This document shows, piece by piece, positions 17,308-27,034 of a stretch of DNA of 64,000 nucleotides. The stretch lies in NCBI GenBank assembly GCA_050633445.1, contig JBOEGN010000002.1:1-64000 (forward strand), given 5' to 3'. Within the stretch, counting starts at the first letter, position 1; each line of letters starts with the position of its first letter. Origin of the DNA: Thalassobius sp050633445 (GTDB lineage Bacteria > Pseudomonadota > Alphaproteobacteria > Rhodobacterales > Rhodobacteraceae). A model generated the notes under the pieces. It was not told the DNA's origin. It did not search any database and saw only the letters and a list, made by a program, of their open reading frames with translations. Position numbers and translations under genes: made by a program.

Positions 17308-17943
17308 ATGAGATCTTCTAAGGGCCGTTCGCGGTCGAAATCAAACCGCAACAACAATAACCGGTCGGTTGGGAACATTGTTAATCGTGTTTTCGATAGC
17401 AGTGGCCCCGAGGGCAAGGTGCGCGGTACTCCGCAGCAGATCATCGACAAATACAATCAGTTGGCGCGGGATGCACAGCTGAGCAATGACCGCGTGGCGG
17501 CTGAGAACTTCCAGCAGCATGCCGAGCACTATTTGCGCATGTTGTCCGAAGCGCAGCGTGAACAAGATGCACGCCGCGAAGAGCAGGAACGCCAGAACCG
17601 CGAACGTCAGGCCGAGCGTGATCGCGAACGTGCCGCCCGTCAGGAACGCGACGCTGCGTCTGCTGCGAAAAAGCCTGAAAAGACCGAACAACCCGCAGCA
17701 CCCGCCGCTGACGCTCCGCAGCCCGATGTGATCGAAGTTGTGACTGCTGGCGACGCTGACACTGGTCTGGTGGAAACGCCCGAAAGCGATACCGCAGAAC
17801 CAGAAGAAAAGCCCAAGCCCAGCCGCGCGCGCAGTCGCAGCAGTACGCGCAAGCCGCGTGCTAAGAAAGCGCCGGTCGAAGATGTGGCCAAGGCCGAAGA
17901 AACCCCACCCGAACAGCCCCCAGCGGCCGAGGCGACAGAATAA
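17308..17943 (+). CDS. DUF4167 domain-containing protein
   Basis: 211 residues. The N-terminal basic segment (NNNNRSVGNIVNRVFDSSGP) and RGTPQQIIDKYNQLARDAQ...DRVAAENFQQHAEHY are the DUF4167 signature, restricted to alphaproteobacteria. The C-terminal half is low-complexity: a Glu/Arg-rich coiled-coil stretch, then Pro/Ala/Glu and a basic Lys/Arg patch, as in nucleic-acid-binding proteins. Function is unknown. A 243-bp region before it holds no convincing gene and probably the promoter. A terminator follows at once. Confidence 0.9.
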   Translation: MRSSKGRSRSKSNRNNNNRSVGNIVNRVFDSSGPEGKVRGTPQQIIDKYNQLARDAQLSNDRVAAENFQQHAEHYLRMLSEAQREQDARREEQERQNRERQAERDRERAARQERDAASAAKKPEKTEQPAAPAADAPQPDVIEVVTAGDADTGLVETPESDTAEPEEKPKPSRARSRSSTRKPRAKKAPVEDVAKAEETPPEQPPAAEATE

Positions 17944-17945
17944 CG

Positions 17946-17974
17946 AAACGCGGGTCCATCGGGCCCGCGTTTTT
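17946..17974 (+). terminator. Rho-independent terminator after the DUF4167 gene
   Basis: Stem AAACGCGGG/CCCGCGTTT with a 9-nt loop and a following T run, between the DUF4167 gene and the convergent rsmA; the A run on the other side allows bidirectional use. Confidence 0.85.
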
Positions 17975-17995
17975 GTTTGGATCAGGATTTGACGC

Positions 17996-18835
17996 TTAGG
18001 CCTTGATGTTGCGGGCCAGGGCGCAGAACTGTTCCAGCGACACGGTTTCTGCGCGGTCAGTTGGCTTGATGCCTGACGCGATCAGGCGATCCTCTAGATC
18101 CGGGGCAATGCCCTTCAGGGCCGCCCGCAGCATTTTACGTCGCTGGTTAAACGCCTTGGCGACCACGCGTTCCAGCGTCTTGGCATCGGCCGGAAAACGG
18201 GGTTGGGGCAGGGCCGTCAGATGGACTACCGCGGAATGCACTTTGGGAGGCGGGCTGAACGCCTCGGGCGGCAGGTGCAGAACGATCTGCGTGTCCGTGC
18301 GCCACTGCGACAGGATCGCCAGACGGCCATAGGTTTTTGAGCCAGGCTGCGCCACGATCCGCTGCGCCACCTCTTTTTGAAACATCAACGTCAACGACGA
18401 CCAGAACGGCGGCCAGTCCTTGGGGGTCAGCCAACGGATCAGCAGCTCGGTTCCGACATTATAGGGCAGGTTTGCCGCGATACGAATGGGCGGCGTCAGG
18501 TGGGCCAGTGGGTTCACCTCCAGCGCATCGCCATTGATCACCTCAAGCTGGCCGGGATAGGCCGCGCCGATCTCGGCCAGGGCAGGCATGCAGCGGCTGT
18601 CCTTTTCGACTGCCAGCACTTTGCGCGCGCCTTCGGCCAGCAGCCCTCGGGTCAGGCCGCCGGGGCCGGGGCCGATTTCAAGCACATCACATTCGGACAG
18701 ATCCCCAGCCAGACGCGCAATTTTCGCGGTCAGGTTCAGATCCAGAAGAAAGTTCTGCCCCAGCGATTTTTTGGCCGCGATATCGTGGTCGTCAATCACC
18801 TGGCGCAGCGGAGGAAGTGAGTCGATGCCGCTCAT
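17996..18835 (-). CDS. rsmA: 16S rRNA dimethyladenosine transferase RsmA (KsgA)
   Basis: 279 residues. AAKKSLGQNFLLDLNL, the SAM motif LEIGPGPGGLTRGLL, and AANLPYNVGTELLIRWL (NLPY catalytic motif) identify KsgA, which dimethylates two adjacent adenosines in 16S helix 45. Its ATG overlaps the pdxA stop (ATGA at 18832-18835). It is the last gene of the six-gene lptF-to-rsmA operon. Confidence 0.95.
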   Translation of the reverse strand: MSGIDSLPPLRQVIDDHDIAAKKSLGQNFLLDLNLTAKIARLAGDLSECDVLEIGPGPGGLTRGLLAEGARKVLAVEKDSRCMPALAEIGAAYPGQLEVINGDALEVNPLAHLTPPIRIAANLPYNVGTELLIRWLTPKDWPPFWSSLTLMFQKEVAQRIVAQPGSKTYGRLAILSQWRTDTQIVLHLPPEAFSPPPKVHSAVVHLTALPQPRFPADAKTLERVVAKAFNQRRKMLRAALKGIAPDLEDRLIASGIKPTDRAETVSLEQFCALARNIKA

Positions 18836-19809
18836 GCGTTGGCCTTTCGTGCCTGGGCCATTTCCGAGGCCAGTTTCAGCGCCTCGATCAGCGAATTGGG
18901 ATCGGCCCGCCCGGTGCCCGCGATGTCAAAGGCCGTGCCATGATCGGGCGAGGTGCGGATGAAGGGCAAGCCCAGCGTGACGTTCACGCCGCCTGCGAAA
19001 TCCAGCGTTTTGATCGGGATCAGCGCTTGGTCGTGATACATGCAGATCGCGGCGTCATAACGCGCGCGGGCCGCAGCGTGGAACATCGTATCCGCCGAGG
19101 AGGGGCCCGCGATGTGCATCCCCTCGGCGCGCAAGGCGTCCAGAACTGGGGTGATGAGGGTGATCTCTTCTGAGCCCATCGCACCGCCTTCGCCCGCATG
19201 GGGGTTCAGGCCCGCGACGGCCAGACGGGGCGTGGCTAGGCCGAAATCGCGGATCAGGGCGGCATGGGTGATGCGGATGGTTTGCTCCAACAGATCGGCT
19301 GTCAGCAGGGCGGGCACATCCGCGATGGCGTCATGGATTGTGGTCGGCACGACGCGCAATTGCGAACAGGCCAGCATCATGACAACTCGGTCGACCCCAC
19401 CCAGCGCGGCCAGATATTCGGTGTGACCGGGATAGGCGAAATTCGCGCCGTCCTTTAGCGCCTTTTTGTGGATCGGAGCCGTGGTCAGGGCTGCGGCATG
19501 ACCGCCGCGGACAAGCTCGACCCCGCGCGCGATCACGTCGATTACGCCTTGGGCATTCGCCGGGTCAGGCTGACCGGGGATGGCCTTGGCGGGAAAGGGG
19601 TGATCTAGAACGGGCAGGCCGGTTTTGGCCGCATGCACCGCTTGGGACGGGTCCGAGATCACCTGATACGGCGTGCCATCGGGCAAATGCCGCGCGTCGC
19701 CGATATAGAAAAACGGCAGGCTTTCTCGCAGCTTATCCCAAGCCGCAGCCGCGATCTCGGGGCCGACGCCAGCCGGTTCGCCACAGGACAGCGCGACGGG
19801 CTGCGTCAT
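18832..19809 (-). CDS. pdxA: 4-hydroxythreonine-4-phosphate dehydrogenase PdxA
   Basis: 325 residues. SCGEPAGVGPEIA at the N-terminus, TTAPIHKKAL, GLNPHAGEGG and MYHDQALIPIK are the family blocks; the His residues bind the divalent metal. It works in the DXP-dependent pyridoxal phosphate pathway. ATGA overlaps link it to surA upstream and rsmA downstream. Confidence 0.95.
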   Translation of the reverse strand: MTQPVALSCGEPAGVGPEIAAAAWDKLRESLPFFYIGDARHLPDGTPYQVISDPSQAVHAAKTGLPVLDHPFPAKAIPGQPDPANAQGVIDVIARGVELVRGGHAAALTTAPIHKKALKDGANFAYPGHTEYLAALGGVDRVVMMLACSQLRVVPTTIHDAIADVPALLTADLLEQTIRITHAALIRDFGLATPRLAVAGLNPHAGEGGAMGSEEITLITPVLDALRAEGMHIAGPSSADTMFHAAARARYDAAICMYHDQALIPIKTLDFAGGVNVTLGLPFIRTSPDHGTAFDIAGTGRADPNSLIEALKLASEMAQARKANA

Positions 19810-21035
19810 TCCTCGATGATCCGGGCATCCGCCAGAAGCTCTTGCAGATATCCTTGGGCCAGCGCTTGTATCCGTTGGTTGCGCAGTTGCGCGGTCAGCT
19901 CTTCACGCGAGGCATCTTGCGATAGCACAGGCGTCCGGGCGCACAGCATCACCAGCATCAGCGTCTGGCCATTATTGCGCGTCAGATTGGTCGAAAACTC
20001 GCCCTTGTCCAGTTTCGACAGCTCGATCCCGATATCGCGCGGGACCTCGCCGGGTTTCTGGGTGTTCACCGTCAGGATTTCGTCCGGTTGACCCTTGGCG
20101 TGACCGTAAAGATCATCGCAGGTATCGGTGTCATCCATGATGGCTTGGGCGGTTGCCAGCGCTTCGGCAGAACGTCCCCCAGGGATCAGATAGGTCGCAT
20201 ATTCCAGTGCGGCAGTACGCGGCGCGCGATAGGCGCTTTCGGCGATGTCCCGCAATTGGAACAGCGCAACGGCGCCCTTCAGCGGAATGGGGTCTGTCAC
20301 GTCGCCGGGGTTCAACGCCATGATCACGGGCTGCAACGGCGGTGGCAATTTGGTGACGGGTGTCCATTTCAATCGACCCCCATCATCACGCGAATTCGAG
20401 GCCGAATACCGGCGCGCGAAGTCCGAGAATTGTTTGATGGACGACGCCTGAGACAGTTCCTCGGCCAGGGCCATTGCCTGCTGTTCCTTGCCCTGCGGCA
20501 TCGGGATCACGATTTCAGAAAGCAACACCTGCGCCGAGCTGTTGGTGGCCAATGCCTGCAAGGCCTTGTCGATATCCGCCTCGGTTACGACCGAACGCGC
20601 GGCGAAACGGGCGCCAACAACATTGCGCCAGACCAGCCCCGAATACAGAAAATCGTCAAAGGTCTGCTGCGCGATGCCGCGACTTTGCAAGAAGGCTTTG
20701 AACTTGTCAGGTGTCAGGTTCGCGCGGCCCGCGAATTCTTTAAGCCCCTCTGCCATCTCTTCGTCTTCGGCGCGGATACCCAGTTCAGCGGCGGCGTCCA
20801 GCTTCAGGCGTTCCTCGATCAGCTGTTCGCGCGCCAAGGTGACAGCATCCCCCGCGGGGTTCAGGGCCTCTAGCATCAGCTGACGCTGTTCCAGTTCGTA
20901 ATAGGTGATCGCACGGTCATTCACCCGGATTGCGGGGGAAAACAGGCTCTGAGCCTGCGCGGTGGCGGTATTGGTGGCCAGCATCCCAACCGATGCAAGA
21001 GCAAGAATAATTCGGCGCATTCTAGTAGTCTTCAT
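19806..21035 (-). CDS. surA: Periplasmic peptidyl-prolyl isomerase / chaperone SurA
   Basis: 409 residues. A signal peptide (IILALASVGMLATNTATAQA) is followed by an N-terminal SurA chaperone domain (NDRAITYYELEQRQLML) and one parvulin domain at about residues 165-265 (LSEIVIPMPQGKEQQA ... LKWTPVTKLPPPLQ). It escorts outer-membrane proteins, including LptD, through the periplasm. Lying 3 bp after lptD, it is placed with its client. Confidence 0.92.
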   Translation of the reverse strand: MKTTRMRRIILALASVGMLATNTATAQAQSLFSPAIRVNDRAITYYELEQRQLMLEALNPAGDAVTLAREQLIEERLKLDAAAELGIRAEDEEMAEGLKEFAGRANLTPDKFKAFLQSRGIAQQTFDDFLYSGLVWRNVVGARFAARSVVTEADIDKALQALATNSSAQVLLSEIVIPMPQGKEQQAMALAEELSQASSIKQFSDFARRYSASNSRDDGGRLKWTPVTKLPPPLQPVIMALNPGDVTDPIPLKGAVALFQLRDIAESAYRAPRTAALEYATYLIPGGRSAEALATAQAIMDDTDTCDDLYGHAKGQPDEILTVNTQKPGEVPRDIGIELSKLDKGEFSTNLTRNNGQTLMLVMLCARTPVLSQDASREELTAQLRNQRIQALAQGYLQELLADARIIEE

Positions 21036-21038
21036 CCT

Positions 21039-23186
21039 TCAGTTCCTGCAGCTGCGGGCATAGCTTTGATCCGTCTTCATGGCGCTAAATCCCTTCAGGC
21101 TGACGGTAAACCCGAAATTGGTCGACGGTTCAACGATAGTCGAAGATGTGAACCGGCGCGAGAGGGTGACGTTCATTTCCACACATTCATTCAGGTAACG
21201 TAGGCCAAGTCCCGCCTGTGTAGACCGATGTCCGGCAATGTCATAGCGCCAATCCACCGTTCCCGTCCAATGCTTGGCCAGCCTATGGGATCCATCCAGC
21301 GCCCATTCGGACACGGTATTGGCGCGATCTTCGTCCGCATCCGCGCCCAGCCAGACATAGGACAGACCCACAGCCGAGACATCATTTTGCCAATTGGCAC
21401 GGGCCTCGGCCTTGTGGACGTCCAGCGCGTTGCCCAACAGGGTGCGCGCGGACAGGCCCAGCCCTTTGGCGGATTGGATTTGCCCTGCCACCAACAGGTC
21501 CGAGGTCACACCCGTCAGACCAGAGCTAACCGAAAACGAGGCATCCGCATCCTCGCGCAGTACCTGCCCAAAGGTCAGAGCCGAGCTCCAACCCGATGGC
21601 GTGGTCCGTGTCCAGTTGATGCCAATCGCCCCGGCGGCTCCGCGTTCACGACGGTCGGGCGCAGGGAAGTGCGACAGGCTCAGTAAATTGCCCTCGTCAA
21701 ACTCGACCCGTGTGCTTTCGTCATTGGGGATGTCCAGGCTGTTGCCACCAACCCAACCCAGCATCAAAACAGGTTCCAGCACATGCACCGCGCCCGAAGC
21801 CGACGTTTTTAGCCAGGGCCAGCGCAGGGTCAACGTGCTCTGCGGGGTAAAGGCCACGTCCTGATCGACGCTGGCAACGCTGTCCTGATTGATCCAGAAC
21901 GCATCGACATCACCGCCCAGCATAAACTCGGCCCGCATACCGCCGGGCAGCATCCAATTGCGCAACCATTTGGCCGAAGCCTGCGCCCGCGTCACATCCC
22001 GACCGTCGCCCCAAATGTCGCTGTCAGCACCGTCTGTGCTGATCGTGGACGAGCGATAATGCGTGTGGGCATCCAGAGACAGGCGCAATTCGCCCCCTAG
22101 CCGGGAGGGAAAATACCGGTGGCTTTGTTCGGCGTCCAGGATCACCGTCGGGATTGTCGAGTTGTCCTCGCCATCGCGAAGTGTCTGGTAAGTCGACAAG
22201 GCAATGCGACGATGTTCGTCCCGTTTGGTGCGGGTCAGTGCGATCTCGCTCTCTAGCCGGTCCTTGTCGGAATAATCATAGTCCAGCAGATAGGCGCGGT
22301 CGGTGACGCCCTCCAGCTCGAAACTCAGTTGATAGTCGTTTTCCAGATTGAACAGGCCGTGGCCAAAGATAAAGCCGCGCAGCTCTCCGGGTTGCAAAGT
22401 ATCGTCGCTGAGCGCACCGCTGAATTCGACAGTGCCCCGGCGAAATGCCTGGCGATAGCGCCATTCCAGTGTGCGGGTCTGTGACGAAAAGAACGGCGTC
22501 AGCGTCAGGTCCCGATGATCGCCAATCCGAATGAAATAGGGGATCTTCACGCCCACACCCAGATCCGAGCTTTGTTTGAGTGACGGGATCAAGAACCCTG
22601 TGGACCGACTGACCGACGGGTCCGGCAGACGCAGGCGTGGCACCCACAAAATGGGCACATCCATCACCCGCAGCTGTGCGTTTTCGAAATAGATCTGACG
22701 TTCTTCTTGATCATGGATGGTGCGTTTGGCGCGGATTTGCCAGACAGGCGGGGTGTCGTCGTTGCACACCCGGCACGAGGTCGCGGCGACCTTGTACAGC
22801 TGCGTATAGCGCCCGCCGGTGCGATCCAGCTGCGCCGCGGCCAGTTGCACCCGTTGATCCATGATCATCCGCGCACCGCGCAGCAGGCCGTTTTCCAGAT
22901 TGCGATCCATCTCGCCCGAGCCGGCAAGGATCACGGTATTGTCCCCCTCCGTCATCGTGATAGGCCCGTCGATGATCAGCTTATTGGAGTTGCGATCAAA
23001 CTCGATCCGTTGGGCCCGCAGGCGGGTCGAGCCGTGCAGCACCTCGACATGGCCCTCGGCGATCAGACGGTCGCGCCCATCCAAACGCACGCTGTCAGCC
23101 ACCAGAACAGCAGCGCGATCCTGGGCCGTGGCAACCGAGGCCAGAGCGATGAAAACAACGCTCAGAAGGGTTAGAAAACGCGTCAT
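21039..23186 (-). CDS. lptD: LPS assembly outer-membrane protein LptD
   Basis: 715 residues. A signal peptide (LLSVVFIALASVATA) precedes an OstA/LptA-like periplasmic domain (VLVADSVRLDGRDRLIAEGHVEVLHG), then a large beta-barrel with alternating strands starting near residue 210. Cys pairs SCRVC near 140 and C-terminal cysteines (ECVEM, SCRN) fit the disulfides needed for LptD maturation. It inserts lipopolysaccharide into the outer leaflet. Its ATG overlaps the lptG stop. Confidence 0.93.
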   Translation of the reverse strand: MTRFLTLLSVVFIALASVATAQDRAAVLVADSVRLDGRDRLIAEGHVEVLHGSTRLRAQRIEFDRNSNKLIIDGPITMTEGDNTVILAGSGEMDRNLENGLLRGARMIMDQRVQLAAAQLDRTGGRYTQLYKVAATSCRVCNDDTPPVWQIRAKRTIHDQEERQIYFENAQLRVMDVPILWVPRLRLPDPSVSRSTGFLIPSLKQSSDLGVGVKIPYFIRIGDHRDLTLTPFFSSQTRTLEWRYRQAFRRGTVEFSGALSDDTLQPGELRGFIFGHGLFNLENDYQLSFELEGVTDRAYLLDYDYSDKDRLESEIALTRTKRDEHRRIALSTYQTLRDGEDNSTIPTVILDAEQSHRYFPSRLGGELRLSLDAHTHYRSSTISTDGADSDIWGDGRDVTRAQASAKWLRNWMLPGGMRAEFMLGGDVDAFWINQDSVASVDQDVAFTPQSTLTLRWPWLKTSASGAVHVLEPVLMLGWVGGNSLDIPNDESTRVEFDEGNLLSLSHFPAPDRRERGAAGAIGINWTRTTPSGWSSALTFGQVLREDADASFSVSSGLTGVTSDLLVAGQIQSAKGLGLSARTLLGNALDVHKAEARANWQNDVSAVGLSYVWLGADADEDRANTVSEWALDGSHRLAKHWTGTVDWRYDIAGHRSTQAGLGLRYLNECVEMNVTLSRRFTSSTIVEPSTNFGFTVSLKGFSAMKTDQSYARSCRN

Positions 23187-24280
23187 CCGTCCTCCATATG
23201 CAAGAGGATCCCCAACGCCAACAAGACCGAAGCCACAGGCGGCGCCCAGGCCGCCAGCATCACAGGCAGTTGTCCGTTCTCGCCCAGAATTTGCGCGAAG
23301 TTACGAATGTAATACAGCCCAAAGCCCAGCATGATCGCGGCCAGTACCGATATGCCTGTATGCCCGAAACGCGTGTGTCTCATGGTAAAGGCCGAGGCGA
23401 CCAGCACCATCGCGATCAGGAACAACGGACGGGCCAGTTCGATCTGCAACCACACCACATGACGACGGGCAGAAAAACCGGCCTCTTGCAACTGTCGAAT
23501 ATACTGAGGCAAATCCCAGACCGAGATCACCCCCGGCGTTCCAAAACTGTCGCGAATGCGATCCTGCGTCAGCGTCGAGGGCAGGGAAAGGGTGTCATGC
23601 TCGGCCGACAAGCCCTCGGGGTTCAGTCCGGCGGTCAGGGGCCAGACTTTGGCATTGGTCAAAATCCAGGCGCCCTCGGACAGGGTGGCGCTGCGGGCCT
23701 CGATGCGGCGCACGGGGCCCCCAACTGGGGCATAGGCCAAAAAGGTCACGTCATACAGCGTGGTGCCATCCGCGTTGGCATTGCTGGCACGGATCACGGT
23801 CTGTCCCTCGTTGCCACCCTGCCTGAGCCACAGACCTTCGGCGCTGATCGACAGCACGTCCACGCCTTCGTTACGATACCCGTCATAGAGATCGTTAAAC
23901 CGTTTCGAGGTCACCGACACGATCGGGTTGGCCATCCCAACAGTCACGATCCCGATCAGCGCCGCGACGCAGACCGGGGCCATCAGGCTGCGCAGCGCCG
24001 ATCGGCCTGCCGCCCGCGCCACCACCAGCTCGGACGAGCGGGACAGCCCCAAAAACAGCGTCACCGTCGACAGGATCATCACCAGCGGCAGAATGTCATA
24101 AATCGATTTCGGAGCATTCAGCAGCGTGAGTTCGAAAATTTGCGGCAAGGACACGCCGCGCGCGGAAAACCGGCTGATCTGTTCAACCAGATCAATCAAG
24201 GCCATCAGCATGAAAAACACGCCCAAAATGCCCAGAAAAATCATCGTGAACTTACGTGCGAAATAGAAATACAGAGTCAT
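23183..24280 (-). CDS. lptG: LPS export ABC transporter permease LptG
   Basis: 365 residues of the YjgP/YjgQ family: two transmembrane segments at each end with a periplasmic jellyroll between. The coupling region LGLSRSSELVVARAAG is present. LptF and LptG with the LptB ATPase extract LPS from the inner membrane. I start it at the ATG at 24280, overlapping the lptF stop (ATGA); the open frame up to 24391 is internal to lptF. Confidence 0.93.
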   Translation of the reverse strand: MTLYFYFARKFTMIFLGILGVFFMLMALIDLVEQISRFSARGVSLPQIFELTLLNAPKSIYDILPLVMILSTVTLFLGLSRSSELVVARAAGRSALRSLMAPVCVAALIGIVTVGMANPIVSVTSKRFNDLYDGYRNEGVDVLSISAEGLWLRQGGNEGQTVIRASNANADGTTLYDVTFLAYAPVGGPVRRIEARSATLSEGAWILTNAKVWPLTAGLNPEGLSAEHDTLSLPSTLTQDRIRDSFGTPGVISVWDLPQYIRQLQEAGFSARRHVVWLQIELARPLFLIAMVLVASAFTMRHTRFGHTGISVLAAIMLGFGLYYIRNFAQILGENGQLPVMLAAWAPPVASVLLALGILLHMEDG

Positions 24281-25404
24281 GCCGCGGCCTCCGGCACTAT
24301 GGATCGTGGCCGCCGCGCGCGCCCGGCCCAGGCCAGCATAACAAGCGCCATGCCAATGCCCGCCACCGACGGCGCATAGACGAGCGGCCACAGCTCTGGC
24401 GCGGTTTCAACGGCGTCGGCGGACAGGCCCTCGATCAGTTTGATCACGACCAGCAGCAACATCGCCGCAACGATTTGTCGCCAGACGCCAAAGCGCGAAA
24501 AACTGCCCAGCAGCAGCGTCGCGAACCCAATCAGGGCGGCAGCCAGGCACAGAAATGCCTGGTTGAAGCGGTTGTGAACCTCGACGATCACCCGCCCGAC
24601 CTGATCCTGCGCTTGCGCAGCGACACGTTCGGGCCGAAGCAACATGTCCCACGAGCTGGCCTGATTTACACCCCTTATGCGCGCCTCGGACGTACGGATC
24701 AGCCCGGTGATGTCATAGGAAAAGTCATCGAAATGCGTGGTGAACAAGCGATTGCCGTCTCGCGTAAAACTTTGCGACATGCCATCCAGCATCACCAATT
24801 TCACCTTGTCATTCTGGTTCAAAAGATAGGCCCGCGTGGCCGTAAAGGTCTGCGCACTGTCAGGTTTGCGCCGGTCCGACAGGAAAACATCCTCGAGCGT
24901 GCCATCCAGCGTAATCTGACGAATGAAGAAGGTCACGCCCTCGGCCGGATGCAGGAATGTCCCTTCGCTCAGCAATCTTGCGGTAACATTCTCGGCGATC
25001 TCGGCCTCTCGGTTTTGCATCTGGTACAGGCTGGCGGGCACCAGGAAATGGGTCAGCGCGGTCATCATCACGCCCACGATCAGCCCGTAATACACCACAG
25101 GTCGCGCCAGCCTCCACGGACTGAACCCGGTGGCCTGCATGACCACCAGCTCGGACTCGTTGCTAAGCCGGTTGGTGACATAGACCGAGGCCGCGAACAC
25201 CGCCATCGGCAACACGATGCGGATCACGTTGGGCAGGGTCAGCGCGGTGAATTCCAGGAACACCATGGCGGACTGGCCGTCGCCCACCAACCGGTCAAAC
25301 AGGCGCACGGCCCGGTTGATCCAATAGATCGACACCAGCACCAGCGAGAAGAATCCGAACAGGACCAACAGCTGTGACAGCATGTATCTGTCGAATCTGG
25401 CCAA
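24277..25404 (-). CDS. lptF: LPS export ABC transporter permease LptF
   Basis: 375 residues, the same fold as LptG, with NRLSNESELVVMQATGFSPW as the coupling region. It is the first gene of the lptF-lptG-lptD-surA-pdxA-rsmA operon. The start is a TTG at 25404 after a G-rich ribosome-binding site; an ATG six codons further in is the alternative. The 129-bp gap to the divergent pepA holds the promoters of both units and a partial copy of the intergenic repeat. Confidence 0.93.
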   Translation of the reverse strand: MARFDRYMLSQLLVLFGFFSLVLVSIYWINRAVRLFDRLVGDGQSAMVFLEFTALTLPNVIRIVLPMAVFAASVYVTNRLSNESELVVMQATGFSPWRLARPVVYYGLIVGVMMTALTHFLVPASLYQMQNREAEIAENVTARLLSEGTFLHPAEGVTFFIRQITLDGTLEDVFLSDRRKPDSAQTFTATRAYLLNQNDKVKLVMLDGMSQSFTRDGNRLFTTHFDDFSYDITGLIRTSEARIRGVNQASSWDMLLRPERVAAQAQDQVGRVIVEVHNRFNQAFLCLAAALIGFATLLLGSFSRFGVWRQIVAAMLLLVVIKLIEGLSADAVETAPELWPLVYAPSVAGIGMALVMLAWAGRARRPRSIVPEAAA

Positions 25405-25533
25405 AATACCCCCCCGGGAATGACATTTTCCCCGCAGTGTTACCCCAAGCGGTGCCGGGGGAAAACTGCTATCTGGTCAAGGTGGCAAGGTCACGCTAGG
25501 ACTCTGTTCAAACCTGTTTTGGAAGGAAGCCGC

Positions 25534-27030
25534 ATGACCACCCCCGTAAGTGTGAATTTTACAGAGACGGATATCGAGAAAATCGCCGAAGCCGAGGGCC
25601 GCGTCGCTGTGGTTCTGGGCAACCGGGGCAACCTGCATGCGGGGGCCGCGCGCCTGAACAAGCTAAGCAAGGGCGCGCTGAAACGCTTTATTGGATCGGA
25701 CGCTTTCGTTGACATGAAACCCGGCGAGATGAAGTCCATCAGCTGGCCTGTCGGCATGGCTGCTCTGGCGATTGATGTGGTCAAGCTGGACAAGGGTGCT
25801 AAAAAACCCGAGGTGCGTAAATCCGGGGCTGCCATTGGTGCGGCAAAGGGTAAGAAACCCCTGCTGGTGCTGTGCAACAACCTGAACCGGGCCGAAGAGC
25901 TGGCGTTTGGGATTGCCATGCGCGCCTATGCCTTCACCGCCCGCAAAAGCGCCGAGGAAGAGGCCGCTGGGGACGTGACCTTTATGGTGAACACCCCCGA
26001 GGATGTGGCGCTGCGCTTTGCCCCGCTGAACGCGGTCGCCGAGGGCGTGTTCTTTACCCGTGATTTGGTCAGCGAGCCTGCCAACTATCTGACCACCACC
26101 GAATTCGGCAACCGTCTGGATGCGCTGACCGAATTGGGTCTGGAGGTCGAGATTTTGGAAGAGGACAAACTGGCCGAGCTGGGTATGGGCAGCCTTCTGT
26201 CTGTCGGTCAGGGCTCGGACAGCCCGTCCAAGGTTGTGGTGATGCAATGGAATGGCGGCGGGGACGAGGCTCCGCTGGCGCTGGTCGGTAAGGGTGTTGT
26301 GTTTGACACCGGCGGGATTTCGCTGAAACCGGCGGCTGGCATGGAAGACATGACCATGGATATGGGCGGCGCGGGCGTCGTGGCCGGTGTGATGAAAACC
26401 CTGGCGATGCGCAAAGCCAAGGCCAACGTGGTCGGCCTAGTTGGTCTGGTGGAAAACATGCCCTCGGGCAATGCAACGCGTCCGGGCGATGTCGTGACCT
26501 CGATGAAAGGGGACACGATCGAGGTGATCAATACCGATGCCGAGGGTCGCTTGGTTTTGGCGGACGTGCTGTGGTACGCGCAGGAACGGTTTGCCCCTGT
26601 GGGCATGATCAACCTGGCCACGCTGACCGGCGCGGTGATCATTGGTCTGGGTCATGAAAATGCTGGCGTGTTCTCGAACAACGACGGGATCTGCAAAAGC
26701 TTCCTCAAGGCCGCCGGTGCCGAAGGCGAGGGCGCTTGGCGCCTGCCATTGGGTCAGGCCTATGACAACATGATCAAGTCGAACATTGCCGACATCAAGA
26801 ACTCGGGTGGTCGCCCTGCTGGGTCCATCACAGCTGCGCAGTTCCTTAAACGGTTTGTCAAAGACGAGACCCCCTGGATTCACCTGGATATCGCTGGCGT
26901 GGCATCGGTAAAGGCGCCAACAGCGTTCGCCCCCAAAGGCGCGACCGGATGGGGTGTGATGGCTCTGAACCGCTTGGTGCAGGACGTTTATGAGCAACAA
27001 GACGAAGTCGCACTCGCGGCCGAGGAGTGA
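25534..27030 (+). CDS. pepA: Leucyl aminopeptidase (M17) PepA
   Basis: 498 residues. The N-terminal macro-like domain is followed by the catalytic M17 domain with KGVVFDTGGISLKPAAGM and NTDAEGRLVLADVL, which hold the two-metal site. It removes N-terminal residues from peptides in the cytoplasm. The ATG at 25534 has a strong GGAAGGAAG site. It is divergent from lptF and is followed after 4 bp by holC, an arrangement frequent in proteobacteria. Confidence 0.95.
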   Translation: MTTPVSVNFTETDIEKIAEAEGRVAVVLGNRGNLHAGAARLNKLSKGALKRFIGSDAFVDMKPGEMKSISWPVGMAALAIDVVKLDKGAKKPEVRKSGAAIGAAKGKKPLLVLCNNLNRAEELAFGIAMRAYAFTARKSAEEEAAGDVTFMVNTPEDVALRFAPLNAVAEGVFFTRDLVSEPANYLTTTEFGNRLDALTELGLEVEILEEDKLAELGMGSLLSVGQGSDSPSKVVVMQWNGGGDEAPLALVGKGVVFDTGGISLKPAAGMEDMTMDMGGAGVVAGVMKTLAMRKAKANVVGLVGLVENMPSGNATRPGDVVTSMKGDTIEVINTDAEGRLVLADVLWYAQERFAPVGMINLATLTGAVIIGLGHENAGVFSNNDGICKSFLKAAGAEGEGAWRLPLGQAYDNMIKSNIADIKNSGGRPAGSITAAQFLKRFVKDETPWIHLDIAGVASVKAPTAFAPKGATGWGVMALNRLVQDVYEQQDEVALAAEE

Positions 27031-27034
27031 TCGC

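Noticed and set aside
16938..17321. Plus-strand frames spanning the prmC-DUF4167 gap
   Set aside because: They mostly overlap the end of prmC in another frame or have unnatural composition (Cys/Trp/Pro-rich); the gap reads as promoter.
23198..24379. 393-codon plus-strand frame opposite lptG/lptF
   Set aside because: Antisense shadow; His/Arg/Gln-rich composition, and lptG motifs are clear on the other strand.
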